From contig JAITSE010000044.1 of NCBI GenBank assembly GCA_031288005.1, positions 1-43,027 on the forward strand: 43,027 bases of DNA. The letters are read 5' to 3'. The notes beneath the pieces are model-generated. The model was given only the letters and a program-made list of their open reading frames with translations. It did not search any database and was not told the origin of the DNA. Each line of letters starts with the position of its first letter. The first letter of the stretch is position 1. This document shows, one piece after another, positions 24,642-33,096 of the stretch. A program made the position numbers and the translations under genes. Origin of the DNA: Treponema sp. Lineage in GTDB: Bacteria > Spirochaetota > Spirochaetia > Treponematales > Breznakiellaceae.

Positions 24642-25985
24642 TTACAATCCCAGCAAATACTGATTCAGGATGTTCTCAAGCCGCTCCTGCTTGCCGCTCG
24701 TGATGCCAAAGGAGCCGTAATCGCCGCCCAGCTTAGCCATCTCTTCCAGGCCGAGTTCGCCTTTTTCGAATCTAGCGCCGTTTCCTGAGTCAAAGGAGGC
24801 GTAGCGGCTTTTCACAAAGCCCGGGATTCTGCCGTCCGTGATGATCCTGTGCGCGGCTTCAAGACCCGCGGCAAATGCGTCCATGCCGCCGATGTGGGCT
24901 TCAAAGAGGTCGGCGGGGTCCACCGAGTTGCGGCGGATCTTGGCGTCGAAATTGAGGCCCCCGGTGGTAAAGCCGCCGGCTCTCAGAATGGCGTACATGG
25001 CCAAGGTGGTTTCGTAGTAGCTGTTGGGGAACTGATCCGTGTCCCAGCCGTTCCGGGAGTCGCCACGGTTGGCGTCCACGGAGCCGAAAAGCCCTGCGGC
25101 GGCGGCGGTTTCAAGCTCATGGCAGAAATCGTGGCCCGCAAGCTCTGCGTGGTTGGCTTCGATGTTCAGGCGGAAGTCCTTGTCCAGGCCGTAGTAACGA
25201 AGGAAACCTATCACGGTTTCCGTGTCGAAGTCATACTGGTGTTTTGTCGGCTCCATGGGCTTTGGCTCGATGTAGAAAGCGCCCTTAAAACCATGATCCC
25301 TGGCGTAATCCCGCGCCGCAATGAGGAACTTGGCCAGGTGTTCTTTTTCCCGTTTAAGGTCTGTGTTGAGCAGGCTCATATAACCTTCCCGCCCGCCCCA
25401 AAAGGTGTAGCCTTGCCCGCCAAGCTCTATTGTGGCGTCAATCGCTGCCTTAACCTGGTTGGCGGCCAAGGCGAGAATGGCGAATTCCGGGTTGGTGGCC
25501 GCGCCGTTCATAAACCTGGGATGAGTAAAGAGGTTCGCTGTTCCCCACAGAAGTTTGACCCCCGTGGCCTGCTGGCGCTCCTTGGCCTTTGCGATTATGC
25601 TCCGCAGATTTTTTTCGCTTTCCGCGGGAGTAGCGCCTTCGGGGGCTATATCCCGGTCGTGGAATGCGTAGAATTCAGCGCCCAGTTTGGTAAAAAACTC
25701 GAAAGCCGCGTCCAGCTTGTGTTCAGCCGCTTCCATGGGGCTTTTTGCATCCACGATCCAAGGGTGGGGATGAGTAGCGGCACCAAAGGGGTCGGCGCCA
25801 TCGGCGCAGAAACTATGCCAGTAGGCCACGGCAAAACGAAGGTGATCCTTCATCTTCTTGCCGCCTACCGGTTTTTCCGCGTCGTAATACTTGAACGCTA
25901 AGGGATTGCCGCTTTTTGGGCCCTCATACTTGATTTTTCCAATACCGGGGAAGTACTCTTTGCTTCCCACAAAATAATCCGTCAT
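24642..25985 (-). CDS. xylA: Xylose isomerase
   Basis: This is a 447-aa TIM-barrel enzyme that converts D-xylose to D-xylulose and needs two divalent metal ions. The start is the ATG at 25985 ([20 protein letters not shown]), preceded by TTGGAGGAAAC; a TTG five codons upstream belongs to this ribosome site. Catalytic His is in [12 protein letters not shown] near residue 100. Metal ligands fall in [32 protein letters not shown] and GSVDANRGD. Length fits the longer class II enzymes. It follows xylB by 53 nt on the same strand. Confidence 0.97.
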   Translation of the reverse strand: MTDYFVGSKEYFPGIGKIKYEGPKSGNPLAFKYYDAEKPVGGKKMKDHLRFAVAYWHSFCADGADPFGAATHPHPWIVDAKSPMEAAEHKLDAAFEFFTKLGAEFYAFHDRDIAPEGATPAESEKNLRSIIAKAKERQQATGVKLLWGTANLFTHPRFMNGAATNPEFAILALAANQVKAAIDATIELGGQGYTFWGGREGYMSLLNTDLKREKEHLAKFLIAARDYARDHGFKGAFYIEPKPMEPTKHQYDFDTETVIGFLRYYGLDKDFRLNIEANHAELAGHDFCHELETAAAAGLFGSVDANRGDSRNGWDTDQFPNSYYETTLAMYAILRAGGFTTGGLNFDAKIRRNSVDPADLFEAHIGGMDAFAAGLEAAHRIITDGRIPGFVKSRYASFDSGNGARFEKGELGLEEMAKLGGDYGSFGITSGKQERLENILNQYLLGL

Positions 25986-26038
25986 TTTTGTTTCCTCCAA
26001 CGATTGATTTGATTAATGGCTCCCTTTGAACGGGACGC

Positions 26039-27514
26039 CTATCTATAGAGAGGACTTAACGCCTCAAGATACCGTGAATAATCGGCGTAAGCCTTATCGT
26101 AAGCCGCCGCCTGAGCGGAATCAGGGGTAATCGTGATTCCCCCTTCAAGGGCTACGTGGGCGTCCACTAGAGATTCTATCGAAGCGCCGGGATTAAGGAC
26201 CCACAGCGCCTGTATAGCCCCGCCCATGGCCGCGGCTTCCTCACTGGACGGGATGCGTACCGGCAGATTCATCACGTTGGCGGCTATGTTCTGCCACAAG
26301 GGACTTTTTGCGCCGCCGCCGGTCAGCCGGATCTCCTTAGCCTGATAACCCAACTCATTAAAGCCCTCAAGCCCTATACGCATTCCGAATATCGCCGCTT
26401 CCAGGGCCGCCCGGGCCAGGTTTTCCCGCTTGAAGTTTGCGCTGGTAGCCCCATTGAGGCTGGCCCGTCCATTGGGAAGGTTCGGAGTACGCTCGCCGTT
26501 GAAGAAGGGGAGAACCACGAGGCCGTCGGCGCCTATGGGAGCTTTGGCCGCTTCGCCGTCGAACTCCTTAACGCCCAGAGCCAGGAGGGCCCGGAATTCT
26601 TCGCTTGCAACAGTACAGTTCATGGTACACAGAAGAGGCAGCCAGCCGTTGGTAGAAGAACAGAAGGCCGCAAGATTCCCCGTGGGATCCACTACCGGCT
26701 TGTTGGAAAACCCGAAAAGGGTCCCCGATGTCCCAAGGCTCATAGTGAGGTAGCCGTCCCGAACCGTGCCGGTACCTATGGCGCTCATCATGTTGTCCCC
26801 GCCGCCTGCCGCCACAACCGCGCCCTGGGGGATACCGAAGCGCCGGGCCGCCGCCGCGGACACCGTTCCCGCGCATTGGTCCGAAGAAATCAGTTTCGGC
26901 AGACAGCCAATGACCGCCGGGTCTATAAGGCCCGCAATGCGGGCGGACCATTCCCGTTTCCGGACATCCATAAGGGCAGTGCCCGAAGCGTCCCCGTATT
27001 CGGCAACATACTCCCCGGTAAGAAGGAAGTTGATGTAATCATGGGGGAGGAGGATATGCCTGAGTTTGGCAAAGGCTTCTGGTTTGTGGTTCTTGAGCCA
27101 CTGCACCTTGGGAGCGGTGTAGCCCGGCCTCATGGGAAGCCCGGTTTCGGCTATCAGCTTATCCTCGCCCCCCACCGCGGCGGTGATTTGGCTGCATTCG
27201 GCGGCAGTGGATGTGTCGCACCAGAGCTTTACGTTGTAGAGCGGCTTGCCGTTTTCGTCCAGAGGAACCAGACTATGCTGGTGTCCTGACACGCCTATCG
27301 CGGCGATGGTTTCCCGAATCCCGGCGGGAATTTTGCCGAAGCAGTCCGCTAAGGCCGCATCATACCATTCGGCCTTTTGTTCCCGGGTGCCGTCATTTTC
27401 GGCTATCATGTCTACCGGCGTCTGGGCGCGGGCGGCGACGGATTTCTTTTCATAATCGTAGATAACGACTTTACAACTTTGAGTTCCCAGATCAATTCCG
27501 CATACAGTTTTCAT
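26039..27514 (-). CDS. xylB: Xylulokinase
   Basis: This is a 491-aa FGGY-family sugar kinase that phosphorylates D-xylulose with ATP. The start is the ATG at 27514 (MKTVCGIDLGTQSCKVVIYD), with GAGGAGAG just upstream; the frame open to 27634 covers the intergenic region. Landmarks are the N-terminal phosphate loop GIDLGTQSCK, IGVSGHQHSLVPLD (substrate region), VAAGGGDNMMSAIGTG, and the C-terminal IRLTGGGAKSPLWQ signature. It is transcribed before xylA as an xylBA operon and diverges from an AraC-type regulator gene. Confidence 0.95.
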   Translation of the reverse strand: MKTVCGIDLGTQSCKVVIYDYEKKSVAARAQTPVDMIAENDGTREQKAEWYDAALADCFGKIPAGIRETIAAIGVSGHQHSLVPLDENGKPLYNVKLWCDTSTAAECSQITAAVGGEDKLIAETGLPMRPGYTAPKVQWLKNHKPEAFAKLRHILLPHDYINFLLTGEYVAEYGDASGTALMDVRKREWSARIAGLIDPAVIGCLPKLISSDQCAGTVSAAAARRFGIPQGAVVAAGGGDNMMSAIGTGTVRDGYLTMSLGTSGTLFGFSNKPVVDPTGNLAAFCSSTNGWLPLLCTMNCTVASEEFRALLALGVKEFDGEAAKAPIGADGLVVLPFFNGERTPNLPNGRASLNGATSANFKRENLARAALEAAIFGMRIGLEGFNELGYQAKEIRLTGGGAKSPLWQNIAANVMNLPVRIPSSEEAAAMGGAIQALWVLNPGASIESLVDAHVALEGGITITPDSAQAAAYDKAYADYSRYLEALSPLYR

Positions 27515-27576
27515 GGCGCTCTCCTCATGGAATGGCTCCCCCGCCCCTGGCGCCGCGGCAGACTGCCAAGATTCAA

Positions 27577-27589
27577 TATAGTCACTATA
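27577..27589. promoter_or_regulatory. Candidate operator palindrome between xylB and the AraC-type gene
   Basis: TATAGTCACTATA is a perfect palindrome with a single central base, located 63 nt upstream of the xylB start and 69 nt upstream of the regulator start. It also overlaps a plausible leftward -10 box. AraC proteins often bind direct rather than inverted sites, so the assignment to this regulator is only a possibility. Confidence 0.35.
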
Positions 27590-27657
27590 CAGGCGATCCG
27601 GAAGTTTCATCCATACGTGATATTGACGAAACATATCTGTTATTGATATTTTATTTT

Positions 27658-28494
27658 ATGCGGATCAAAGACGCAGTGTATGTTTATAAACTGGTAGGGG
27701 GGAATAAGCTCTCCTGGCATGGCCGCTACCACACCCACGATCCGAGGGATTACGAAGTTCATTTCTTTATCGAAGGCAGCGGCGCTTTTCTCCTGAACCG
27801 TTCCACCTATACAATCATGGGGAATCAGCTTTTTCTCACTAAACCCCGGGAATTTCACTCCATACTCCCCGATGCGGTCCGGCGTCCTATCAGCTACTAC
27901 GCCGTTCTTTTCGAGCCGGACCTGGAAGCCGAAGGGGAACTCCTGACCCTCATCGCGGGTCCCCGCAGTCACCGGGGAATTTCAGTGGAAAGGCGGGACC
28001 GGTTTCTGATAGAGGAAGTTCACCGCCTTGCGGGGGATATGGCCGGGGGAAACAGCAAGGCGGCGGAATATCTATTACTGAGCCTGCTCCACCGGTGGTT
28101 TGGGGCAGGGGAGGGGCAATCTTCTGGGCCGCACCGGAACGATAAAAACGAGTATGTGGAACGGGCGCTGGGCGTCATGGAACAGGCGGTGCGAAAAAAA
28201 TTCAACGTTGGGGAACTTGCGGACCGCCTTGGGCTGTCGGAAGAGCATTTTATCAGGATTTTTCATAAGAAACTGGGGATTTCCCCCTTTCAATACTTTA
28301 CCCGGCTCAAGATAGAGGTCGCTTCTTCCTTTCTAGTAGATACAAACCTTAAAGTTCAGGACGTGGCGGATCACTTAGGATTCGAGAACCCCTTTCACTT
28401 TTCCCGGACATTCAAAAAGTGTACCGGGCTTTCGCCACTGGAATACCGGCGTACTTTTAGCCGGGTAGTATCCGATCCTGGTCCACGCTTATGA
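27658..28494 (+). CDS. AraC-family transcriptional regulator, probably of xylose genes
   Basis: This is a 278-aa protein from the ATG at 27658 (MRIKDAVYVYKLVGG). The frame continues upstream to 27532 through GC-rich intergenic DNA, and no start has a clear ribosome site, so the start is uncertain. The N-terminal cupin (about 1-115; HTHDPRDYEVHFFIEGSGAF, NQLFLTKPREFHSI) should bind an effector. The C-terminal double helix-turn-helix (about 180-278; FNVGELADRLGLSEEHFIRIF, VQDVADHLGFENPFHFSRTF) binds DNA. Its divergent position next to xylBA suggests control by xylose or xylulose. Its 3' end overlaps the convergent response-regulator gene by 38 nt. Confidence 0.88.
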   Translation: MRIKDAVYVYKLVGGNKLSWHGRYHTHDPRDYEVHFFIEGSGAFLLNRSTYTIMGNQLFLTKPREFHSILPDAVRRPISYYAVLFEPDLEAEGELLTLIAGPRSHRGISVERRDRFLIEEVHRLAGDMAGGNSKAAEYLLLSLLHRWFGAGEGQSSGPHRNDKNEYVERALGVMEQAVRKKFNVGELADRLGLSEEHFIRIFHKKLGISPFQYFTRLKIEVASSFLVDTNLKVQDVADHLGFENPFHFSRTFKKCTGLSPLEYRRTFSRVVSDPGPRL

Positions 28495-29167
28495 GTCCGG
28501 CATCATGGGCGTAAATCGCTATCTGCGTCCGGTTTTTTAGATGGGTTTTTTCCAGAATCGCGGTGACGTAGTTTCGGACTGTTCCTTCTTTTAGGTTAAG
28601 ATATTCGCCGATTTCCTTACCGGAAAGCCCTTTAGCTATACAGGTAATTACCTGTAATTCTTGTCTGGAAAAATCGATGTACAGTTGAGAAGATTTTTTT
28701 CGCTTGACAGGCGAAGAAAAAAAAGAAGACATCTGGGCATCCGGCTTAATGCCATGATCTGTTTTGAATGCCTTGGCGGCTATCTCTGTGGCCATGAGAC
28801 AGTTCCCGTTATAAACTGTCTTTATTCCAGCAATAAATCTTTCCTGGCCGGTGTTTTTTAGCAGATAACCTGACGCCCCGCAGCGGATAGCTTTTAGAAC
28901 CCGGAAATTTTCCTGAAATGAGGTGAGGATAATTATTTGCGTCTTAGGCGAGCGGCGCTTGATAGACGGGATGATTTCCGCGCAGCCTATTATGTGCAAA
29001 GTTTCGTCCAGCAAGGCTATATCCGGATTCAGGCGAGACACTATTTTGAGCGCCTCATATTCATCCCGTCCCTGTCCCACTACAGAAATATCTGGTTGTG
29101 CGTCTATGATTTTTTTTAGATCGTCCATTTCAGAATTTTGACTGCTGATAATAACAATGTTTATCAT
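28457..29167 (-). CDS. LuxR/NarL-type response regulator with an atypical receiver
   Basis: This 236-aa protein has a receiver domain (1 to about 120) and a LuxR-type helix-turn-helix (about 170-232; QELQVITCIAKGLSGKEIGEYLNLKEGTVRNYVTAILEK, interrupted here only for reading). Asp54 (DIALLD) could be the phosphorylation site, Thr82 and Lys104 are at the expected switch positions. The acidic pair that binds Mg2+ after the first strand is replaced by Ser8-Ser9 (IVIISSQN), and the usual Met-Pro after the Asp is missing. Phosphorylation may thus be weak or absent. No histidine kinase is adjacent. TTAGGAG lies 10 nt before the ATG. Confidence 0.85.
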   Translation of the reverse strand: MINIVIISSQNSEMDDLKKIIDAQPDISVVGQGRDEYEALKIVSRLNPDIALLDETLHIIGCAEIIPSIKRRSPKTQIIILTSFQENFRVLKAIRCGASGYLLKNTGQERFIAGIKTVYNGNCLMATEIAAKAFKTDHGIKPDAQMSSFFSSPVKRKKSSQLYIDFSRQELQVITCIAKGLSGKEIGEYLNLKEGTVRNYVTAILEKTHLKNRTQIAIYAHDAGLISVDQDRILPG

Positions 29168-29564
29168 AATTGTTATTCTCCTAATAATCTAAATTTTTTT
29201 CATTCGCAATATGATAATTCTAGTAACAAATAAAAATATTTACAATGTTTTTTTCAAATTTTCATGTAACTAATGATAAATGTCATTAGTTAATAGAAAT
29301 TTTTACGGCCAATAGTTTGTTTGTATCGTTTTCCGGGTGATGAGTATAATTATTTGGAAATTTTAGATTTGAATGATAGACTTGTTTATCGAAAGGATTT
29401 TCCAAAATATCAGTTTTTGGAAAATTCCAAGATACCGGAATTTAGCAGGCTGGAGACCGCAAGACTGTCTTGGATTTTAGCCTGAAACAAGTCAGGTAAA
29501 GAAATTTTGAGCTTTGGGCATTTACACATATTGATAAAAAAAATACAGTGATAGAGGAGTTCCC
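29168..29564. other. AT-rich divergent regulatory region
   Basis: This 397-nt gap separates the response regulator (leftward) from the M23 peptidase gene (rightward). No gene is supported. It is clearly AT-rich from 29168 to about 29390. It contains a hairpin at 29397-29425 (ATTTTCCAAAA / TTTTGGAAAAT, 7-nt loop) and a partial GAGACC motif at 29454-29459. Promoters of both genes probably lie here, but no pair of boxes stands out. Confidence 0.5.
29397..29425. other. Hairpin upstream of the M23 peptidase gene
   Basis: ATTTTCCAAAA (29397-29407) pairs with TTTTGGAAAAT (29415-29425) across a 7-nt loop. Style and sequence resemble the nusA-infB hairpin (11932-11966). Function unknown; possible leader structure or protein-binding site. 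Confidence 0.45.
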
Positions 29565-30569
29565 GTGATAATGAATCCCTATTCCTTTTGCCTGACGTTT
29601 TTTTTTGTGCTGGTGTGCCATGTTCTTTTTCCGCTCAATTCCGGGGAGAACCGGGAAGCTGTTTTTCCCGTAATTAGCCGGCTGGATAACGGGGATGTGC
29701 TTTTCAGACAGTATCTGGCGGATGTGGAGGCCGCACGGAGACGTCTCTTTAACCGGCGGGATGCGGAAAACGGGGATGCCGCAAGCAAAGGAGAAATTGC
29801 CGTCAGGGACGCGGACCGGGCCGAAAGCCTTGCCGAAAGTCTGACTATTTACGCATATACGCCTAAGCCGGGAGAAGACATCCTTAGCTTGGCGGCCCGG
29901 TGTACATTGCCCTATGCGGCGCTGGCTACATTGAACCGGCTGCCTGCCGCGGCCGCGAAACTAAGTGGGAGCCTGCTTCTTCCCTCCATGCCGGGGCTGT
30001 TTATCCCTGAGGAACCCGGCACGGATTTGGAAATGCTTCTTGCTTCGGCCAGGGAAGCGGGGACAGGTATTCTCCTTACTGTCAGGCAGGGCGGAAAAAC
30101 CGAGAAGTTTAGGTTCATCCCCGGGCAGGATTTTAGCCCCACGGAACGGGCGTTTTTTCTTCATTTGGGCTTTCGGTTTCCCTTGAGGGATTACAGGCTC
30201 ACCAGTTCCTTTGGGCCAAGGATAAACCCGCTTACCGGAAATCCGCGGTTTCATCAGGGCTTAGATCTGGCGGCTCCGGCAGGAACGAAAGTTTTCGCTG
30301 CCCGTAGCGGGGTGGTTGCCGCTCAGGGATATGATTCCATCTACGGCAACTACATTATTATCAGCCACGGGGACTGGACCAGCCTTTACGGACATCTTTC
30401 TGAGATTTACACGGTCTTGCTAAAAACCGTCCAATCCGGTAGTCTTATAGGTAAAGTTGGGTCTACTGGACAATCCACGGGACCTCATTTGCATTTTGAA
30501 TTAAGACAAAACGGAATCGCCCGGGATCCGGAAAGATACTTATATTTATTTAAAGAAGGCGGCCGGTGA
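29565..30569 (+). CDS. Secreted M23 family metallopeptidase (LytM type) with a LysM-like region
   Basis: This is a 334-aa protein from the GTG at 29565 (GAGGAG 5 nt upstream; an ATG two codons later is also possible). A hydrophobic N-terminus (FCLTFFFVLVCHVLFPL) is a signal peptide or anchor. Residues about 85-140 resemble a LysM-like module (IYAYTPKPGEDILSLAARC). The C-terminal LytM domain keeps the zinc ligands HxxxD (His230, Asp234 in FHQGLDLA) and HxH (His308, His310 in GPHLHFE), so it is probably active in cutting peptidoglycan cross-links in the periplasm. It overlaps the next gene by one base (TGATG). Confidence 0.9.
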   Translation: MIMNPYSFCLTFFFVLVCHVLFPLNSGENREAVFPVISRLDNGDVLFRQYLADVEAARRRLFNRRDAENGDAASKGEIAVRDADRAESLAESLTIYAYTPKPGEDILSLAARCTLPYAALATLNRLPAAAAKLSGSLLLPSMPGLFIPEEPGTDLEMLLASAREAGTGILLTVRQGGKTEKFRFIPGQDFSPTERAFFLHLGFRFPLRDYRLTSSFGPRINPLTGNPRFHQGLDLAAPAGTKVFAARSGVVAAQGYDSIYGNYIIISHGDWTSLYGHLSEIYTVLLKTVQSGSLIGKVGSTGQSTGPHLHFELRQNGIARDPERYLYLFKEGGR

Positions 30570-31564
30570 TGAAGAAGCGGCGGCATGGCATAGGCCGTAT
30601 ATTTGTTTTCATAACTCTGTTTTTTCCCATCAGTGTGGAGGCGGAATCTCTGCGGGTTTTTATCGCCGGTTCCGCGAAAGTTTCAATGGAAGAGTCCGGG
30701 AAAACGCCGGTATCTCTTTCCTATACCGATTCAGTCCTTGTATTTTTAGATGAAGATATCCGTTTTTTTCGCGCCGTGGAACTGGAATTCACGGCGCCTC
30801 AAAGCTATATTCCCTTCCACGGAAGTTTGGCCGTAGCCATCTACGCCGATTTGGATAAAATTCCCGATTCAGGAGTCGTGGATATTCAGGCAAGGCAAAT
30901 TTTCTTTGAGCCAATCCCGAATAAAATTTTAAATATCTTCCAGATTCCCTTAAAACAGGCCCACAGCCTTAAATCAACTCCATACGCCTCGGTTCTGCCT
31001 GATATCATTTTGCCTTCATCATTCCCCTTGCTGTTTCGTATCCTCCCTGTCGTCAAGGGATTGAGTGAAGAAATTGAATCCATGAACTTTTCTCTGTATG
31101 TGAAGCCCGTCCCGAGCAATGAGGGAGCGGTGCGGCTTGTTCCCCGGTATCCTGAAAACCTTAGGGACCGGCCTTTTACAGTACTCATCGACGATCTTGT
31201 AATAGAAAACCCCGGAGAGGAGCGGATGCTCAGGGAAGGCGAACACCACCTCGTGATCCTGTCTAACGATTACCGCAATGAAAACCGCGTTTTTATGGTG
31301 GAAAGAGGCAAAACTTTGGAACTGACAGTTGCCCTACAGGACCCCACTCCCCTGGTGATCTTTGAGGCGCCTGAGAACGCGTTTATTTTTTTCGATAACC
31401 AGCCGGTCACTTCTCCGGGAAGCCCCATGCCTGTGGAACCGGGAATTCATGAGGTTAAATTTCAAATAAGCGATTATTCCATCATAAAATCCCTGACTAT
31501 TCAGAAAGGGAAGACCTACCGGGTGTCCATGGCTGTGGATGTTCAGGTTTCTGAAAGCGATTAG
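30569..31564 (+). CDS. Predicted secreted protein with PEGA-like C-terminal repeat
   Basis: This is a 331-aa protein from the ATG at 30569, which overlaps the peptidase stop (TGATG); a GTG at 30566 is also open. A basic-hydrophobic N-terminus ending in ISVEAES fits a cleaved signal peptide. The middle is beta-rich without recognised motifs. The C-terminal part (about 225-325) has two PEGA-like segments, LREGEHHLVILSNDYRNENR and VEPGIHEVKFQISDYSIIKS, domains usually found on cell-surface or periplasmic proteins. Co-translation with an M23 peptidase suggests an envelope role. I do not recognise the full-length family. Confidence 0.75.
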   Translation: MKKRRHGIGRIFVFITLFFPISVEAESLRVFIAGSAKVSMEESGKTPVSLSYTDSVLVFLDEDIRFFRAVELEFTAPQSYIPFHGSLAVAIYADLDKIPDSGVVDIQARQIFFEPIPNKILNIFQIPLKQAHSLKSTPYASVLPDIILPSSFPLLFRILPVVKGLSEEIESMNFSLYVKPVPSNEGAVRLVPRYPENLRDRPFTVLIDDLVIENPGEERMLREGEHHLVILSNDYRNENRVFMVERGKTLELTVALQDPTPLVIFEAPENAFIFFDNQPVTSPGSPMPVEPGIHEVKFQISDYSIIKSLTIQKGKTYRVSMAVDVQVSESD

Positions 31565-31582
31565 CCCGAGTAACCGCCGGGC
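31564..31582. terminator. Small inverted repeat between convergent genes
   Basis: GCCCG (31564-31568) and CGGGC (31578-31582) form a 5-bp stem in the 18-nt gap between two convergent stop codons, followed by TTAAAA. It is weak and may give limited bidirectional termination. Confidence 0.3.
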
Positions 31583-32080
31583 TTAAAAGTCTTCCAGGGG
31601 AGAATCGCTGTCCATGAGTTCCGGCATGGTGTAGACCAGGGTTCCTGACTTGCGGACCCGGATTTCCACGAAACCTTTGGAAACCATTGCGTCCAGGTTT
31701 TTTTTTGCGGTTTCCAGGGGTATGTTGGCCTCCAGCGCCAGTTCACTGGCAGTTAGGATGCCCTTGTTTTCTTTCGCCAGTCTTAGAATAACACGCTCAA
31801 CGGTTTCCATGGGACGGATGTTCCGGGCGTTTCCATGGCGTATATGACTCCGGATTTGACCGGAATAACCCTGTCCGGTAAAAATAGCGTTCCTTATATT
31901 GGCTTCTTCCACTTGCCTTGCAAGGGTGAAGAAATCATAGAGATCCCCAATTCCAAAGAGGCCGCCTGAAAACATCCACAACAGTCCGGTGGGGATTTTT
32001 CCCAAGTAAAAACGGTGAAATCCCAAGAGACCGCATCCTGATATGAGCCAGAGCAGATACGCTAAACCAACGCTGTACAT
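31583..32080 (-). CDS. TM2-domain membrane protein with C-terminal winged-helix-like domain
   Basis: This 165-aa protein has an N-terminal TM2 domain: two membrane helices joined by a short turn with GFHRFYLGKIPTGLLWMFSG and a DLYDF ending (residues 1 to about 50). After a basic linker, residues about 90-155 (VERVILRLAKENKGILTASELALEANIPLETAKKNLDAMVSKG) read as a helix-turn-helix or winged-helix domain. The combination suggests a membrane-tethered DNA- or protein-binding module. GGAGGAAAC precedes the ATG. It is convergent with the PEGA-like gene and stands alone. Confidence 0.8.
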   Translation of the reverse strand: MYSVGLAYLLWLISGCGLLGFHRFYLGKIPTGLLWMFSGGLFGIGDLYDFFTLARQVEEANIRNAIFTGQGYSGQIRSHIRHGNARNIRPMETVERVILRLAKENKGILTASELALEANIPLETAKKNLDAMVSKGFVEIRVRKSGTLVYTMPELMDSDSPLEDF

Positions 32081-32323
32081 CCCCAGTTTCCTCCAAAATG
32101 GAAGCTCTAAAAACTAAAGTTTTTAGAGGCAGCCATAGCCGCCTTTTTTTGCTGCGGCGCTCCTCCGGAACCCGGCCTTGGTTTCCAGAGAATCCCAAAA
32201 TTCAAAAAACGGCGGGCTTTCCTGTCCGGCAGCCCGCCATGATGCATTGGTCTAATAAGCCTTGGTCTAATAATAATAAGAATTCCGGTATGTGTCATCC
32301 ACGCAGGATGCCAAGTTGTGTAT

Positions 32324-32435
32324 AGTTGTCTTAATTAATGCCGAGCGGTTAATACCCAAGAAAATTATTCCCAGAGAATTTATTCCCTTGGGGTTTATAC
32401 CCCGCCCCTCTGGGGCGGTTAATTAAGATACAACT
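32324..32435. repeat. Inverted-repeat-bounded element with 15-nt internal periodicity
   Basis: The left end AGTTGTCTTAATTAA (32324-32338) is matched in inverted orientation by TTAATTAAGATACAACT (32419-32435), with a 2-nt difference. Between them are four 15-nt near-repeats, starting TTAATACCC, ATTATTCCC, TTTATTCCC and TTTATACCC, leading into a CCGCCCCTCTGGGGCGG hairpin. The GC-rich hairpin core recurs in the terminator at 32520-32539. It may be a small non-autonomous mobile element or a structured RNA; no target-site duplication is obvious. Confidence 0.55.
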
Positions 32436-32519
32436 CCAACATATGAAACAGAGATAATGGATATTGCATATCAATGAATTGCTATTTCACAGAAGATTTC
32501 AAACAACAATCTTAAAATA

Positions 32520-32546
32520 CCCCGCCCCAAGGGGCGGGGATTTTTT
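32520..32546 (+). terminator. Strong intrinsic terminator
   Basis: CCCCGCCCC (32520-32528), AA, GGGGCGGGG (32531-32539), one A, then six T (32541-32546). This is a textbook rho-independent terminator on the plus strand, but no gene lies upstream on that strand after 31564. It may therefore end an unannotated small RNA from about 32300-32546, or read-through from the PEGA-like gene. Confidence 0.7.
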
Positions 32547-32820
32547 ATTTCCAAAACCCGCTTTTCGGCGGACTTAGGTGATTTTAAAAAGACGAAGGAA
32601 CAATGGGGCCTGCTCTTCCATCTCTGCGGTCAGCCTTGACAGCTATAACGCAGTATGGGCCCGCGGTATCTTCGGTTTTATGAACCGTATGTCCTTTTCT
32701 CTTGAGCTTTCTTTGTTGTCAAAAAAATGATTGCATTCTTCCGGGAGAGGGTTTATACTTATTATAAACAGTATTATGTTTTAAATGTATTGACTGTTTT
32801 TTGATAAAAGGGGGCGCCGC

Positions 32821-33096
32821 ATGAACCGCGGTCTGTTTCAGCAAGTTAGATTGTATAGTATGGCAGCCTTTGCCTCAATTTACCCCCCCCCCCCCCCCCC
32901 GATAAACAATTCCTTATACCGCAAAGAGTTATATCAAGTGAGCGGCCTCGTTACTTTTAAGAACAGCGAAGCCGGCCTTGAGACCAGCTTCACTGGTCTC
33001 AAGAATAAGCCCGCTACAGAACTAAATAAGAGCGTTAGGGAATCAAGCAAGCCCGCCGCAAAACAGCGGATTAACGATAACAATCTCATGTTTTGA
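32821..33096 (+). CDS. Leader ORF with a C18 tract upstream of the repeat lipoprotein
   Basis: This 91-aa ORF starts at an ATG preceded by AAAAGGGGG. It contains the C18 tract (32883-32900, six prolines) and a GAGACC-type hairpin in frame (32977-33003, arms CTTGAGACCAG). Its TGA at 33094-33096 lies 15 nt before the lipoprotein ATG and directly abuts that gene's AGAGGAGG ribosome site. With 17 or 20 C the frame would stop at 32903-32905; with 19 C at 32958-32960. Only lengths equal to 18 modulo 3 reach the lipoprotein gene. The peptide has no recognised domain, so its role is probably regulatory, or it is the remnant of an older gene. Confidence 0.45.
   Translation: MNRGLFQQVRLYSMAAFASIYPPPPPPINNSLYRKELYQVSGLVTFKNSEAGLETSFTGLKNKPATELNKSVRESSKPAAKQRINDNNLMF
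32883..32900. repeat. Homopolymeric C18 tract
   Basis: Eighteen consecutive C residues lie inside the leader ORF, 211 nt upstream of the lipoprotein start. Tracts of this length are prone to slipped-strand mispairing and are a hallmark of phase-variable loci. A C12 tract also occurs at 828-839 in repeat DNA. Confidence 0.85.

Larger units (their letters stand above)
32081..32820. other. 740-nt intergenic region with structured elements, no supported gene
   Basis: Short open frames here have no ribosome sites or recognisable products. The region holds a hairpin at 32105-32128 (CTCTAAAAACT/AGTTTTTAGAG), an inverted-repeat-bounded 15-nt periodic element (32324-32435), a strong terminator (32520-32546), and an AT-rich stretch (32740-32815) likely to carry the promoter of the leader ORF and lipoprotein. 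At 32715-32770 TTGCAT followed by TATACTTATTATAAA gives possible promoter elements. Confidence 0.5.

Noticed and set aside
24849..25901. 350-aa rightward ORF
   Set aside because: Antisense shadow of xylA, which has all its catalytic motifs.
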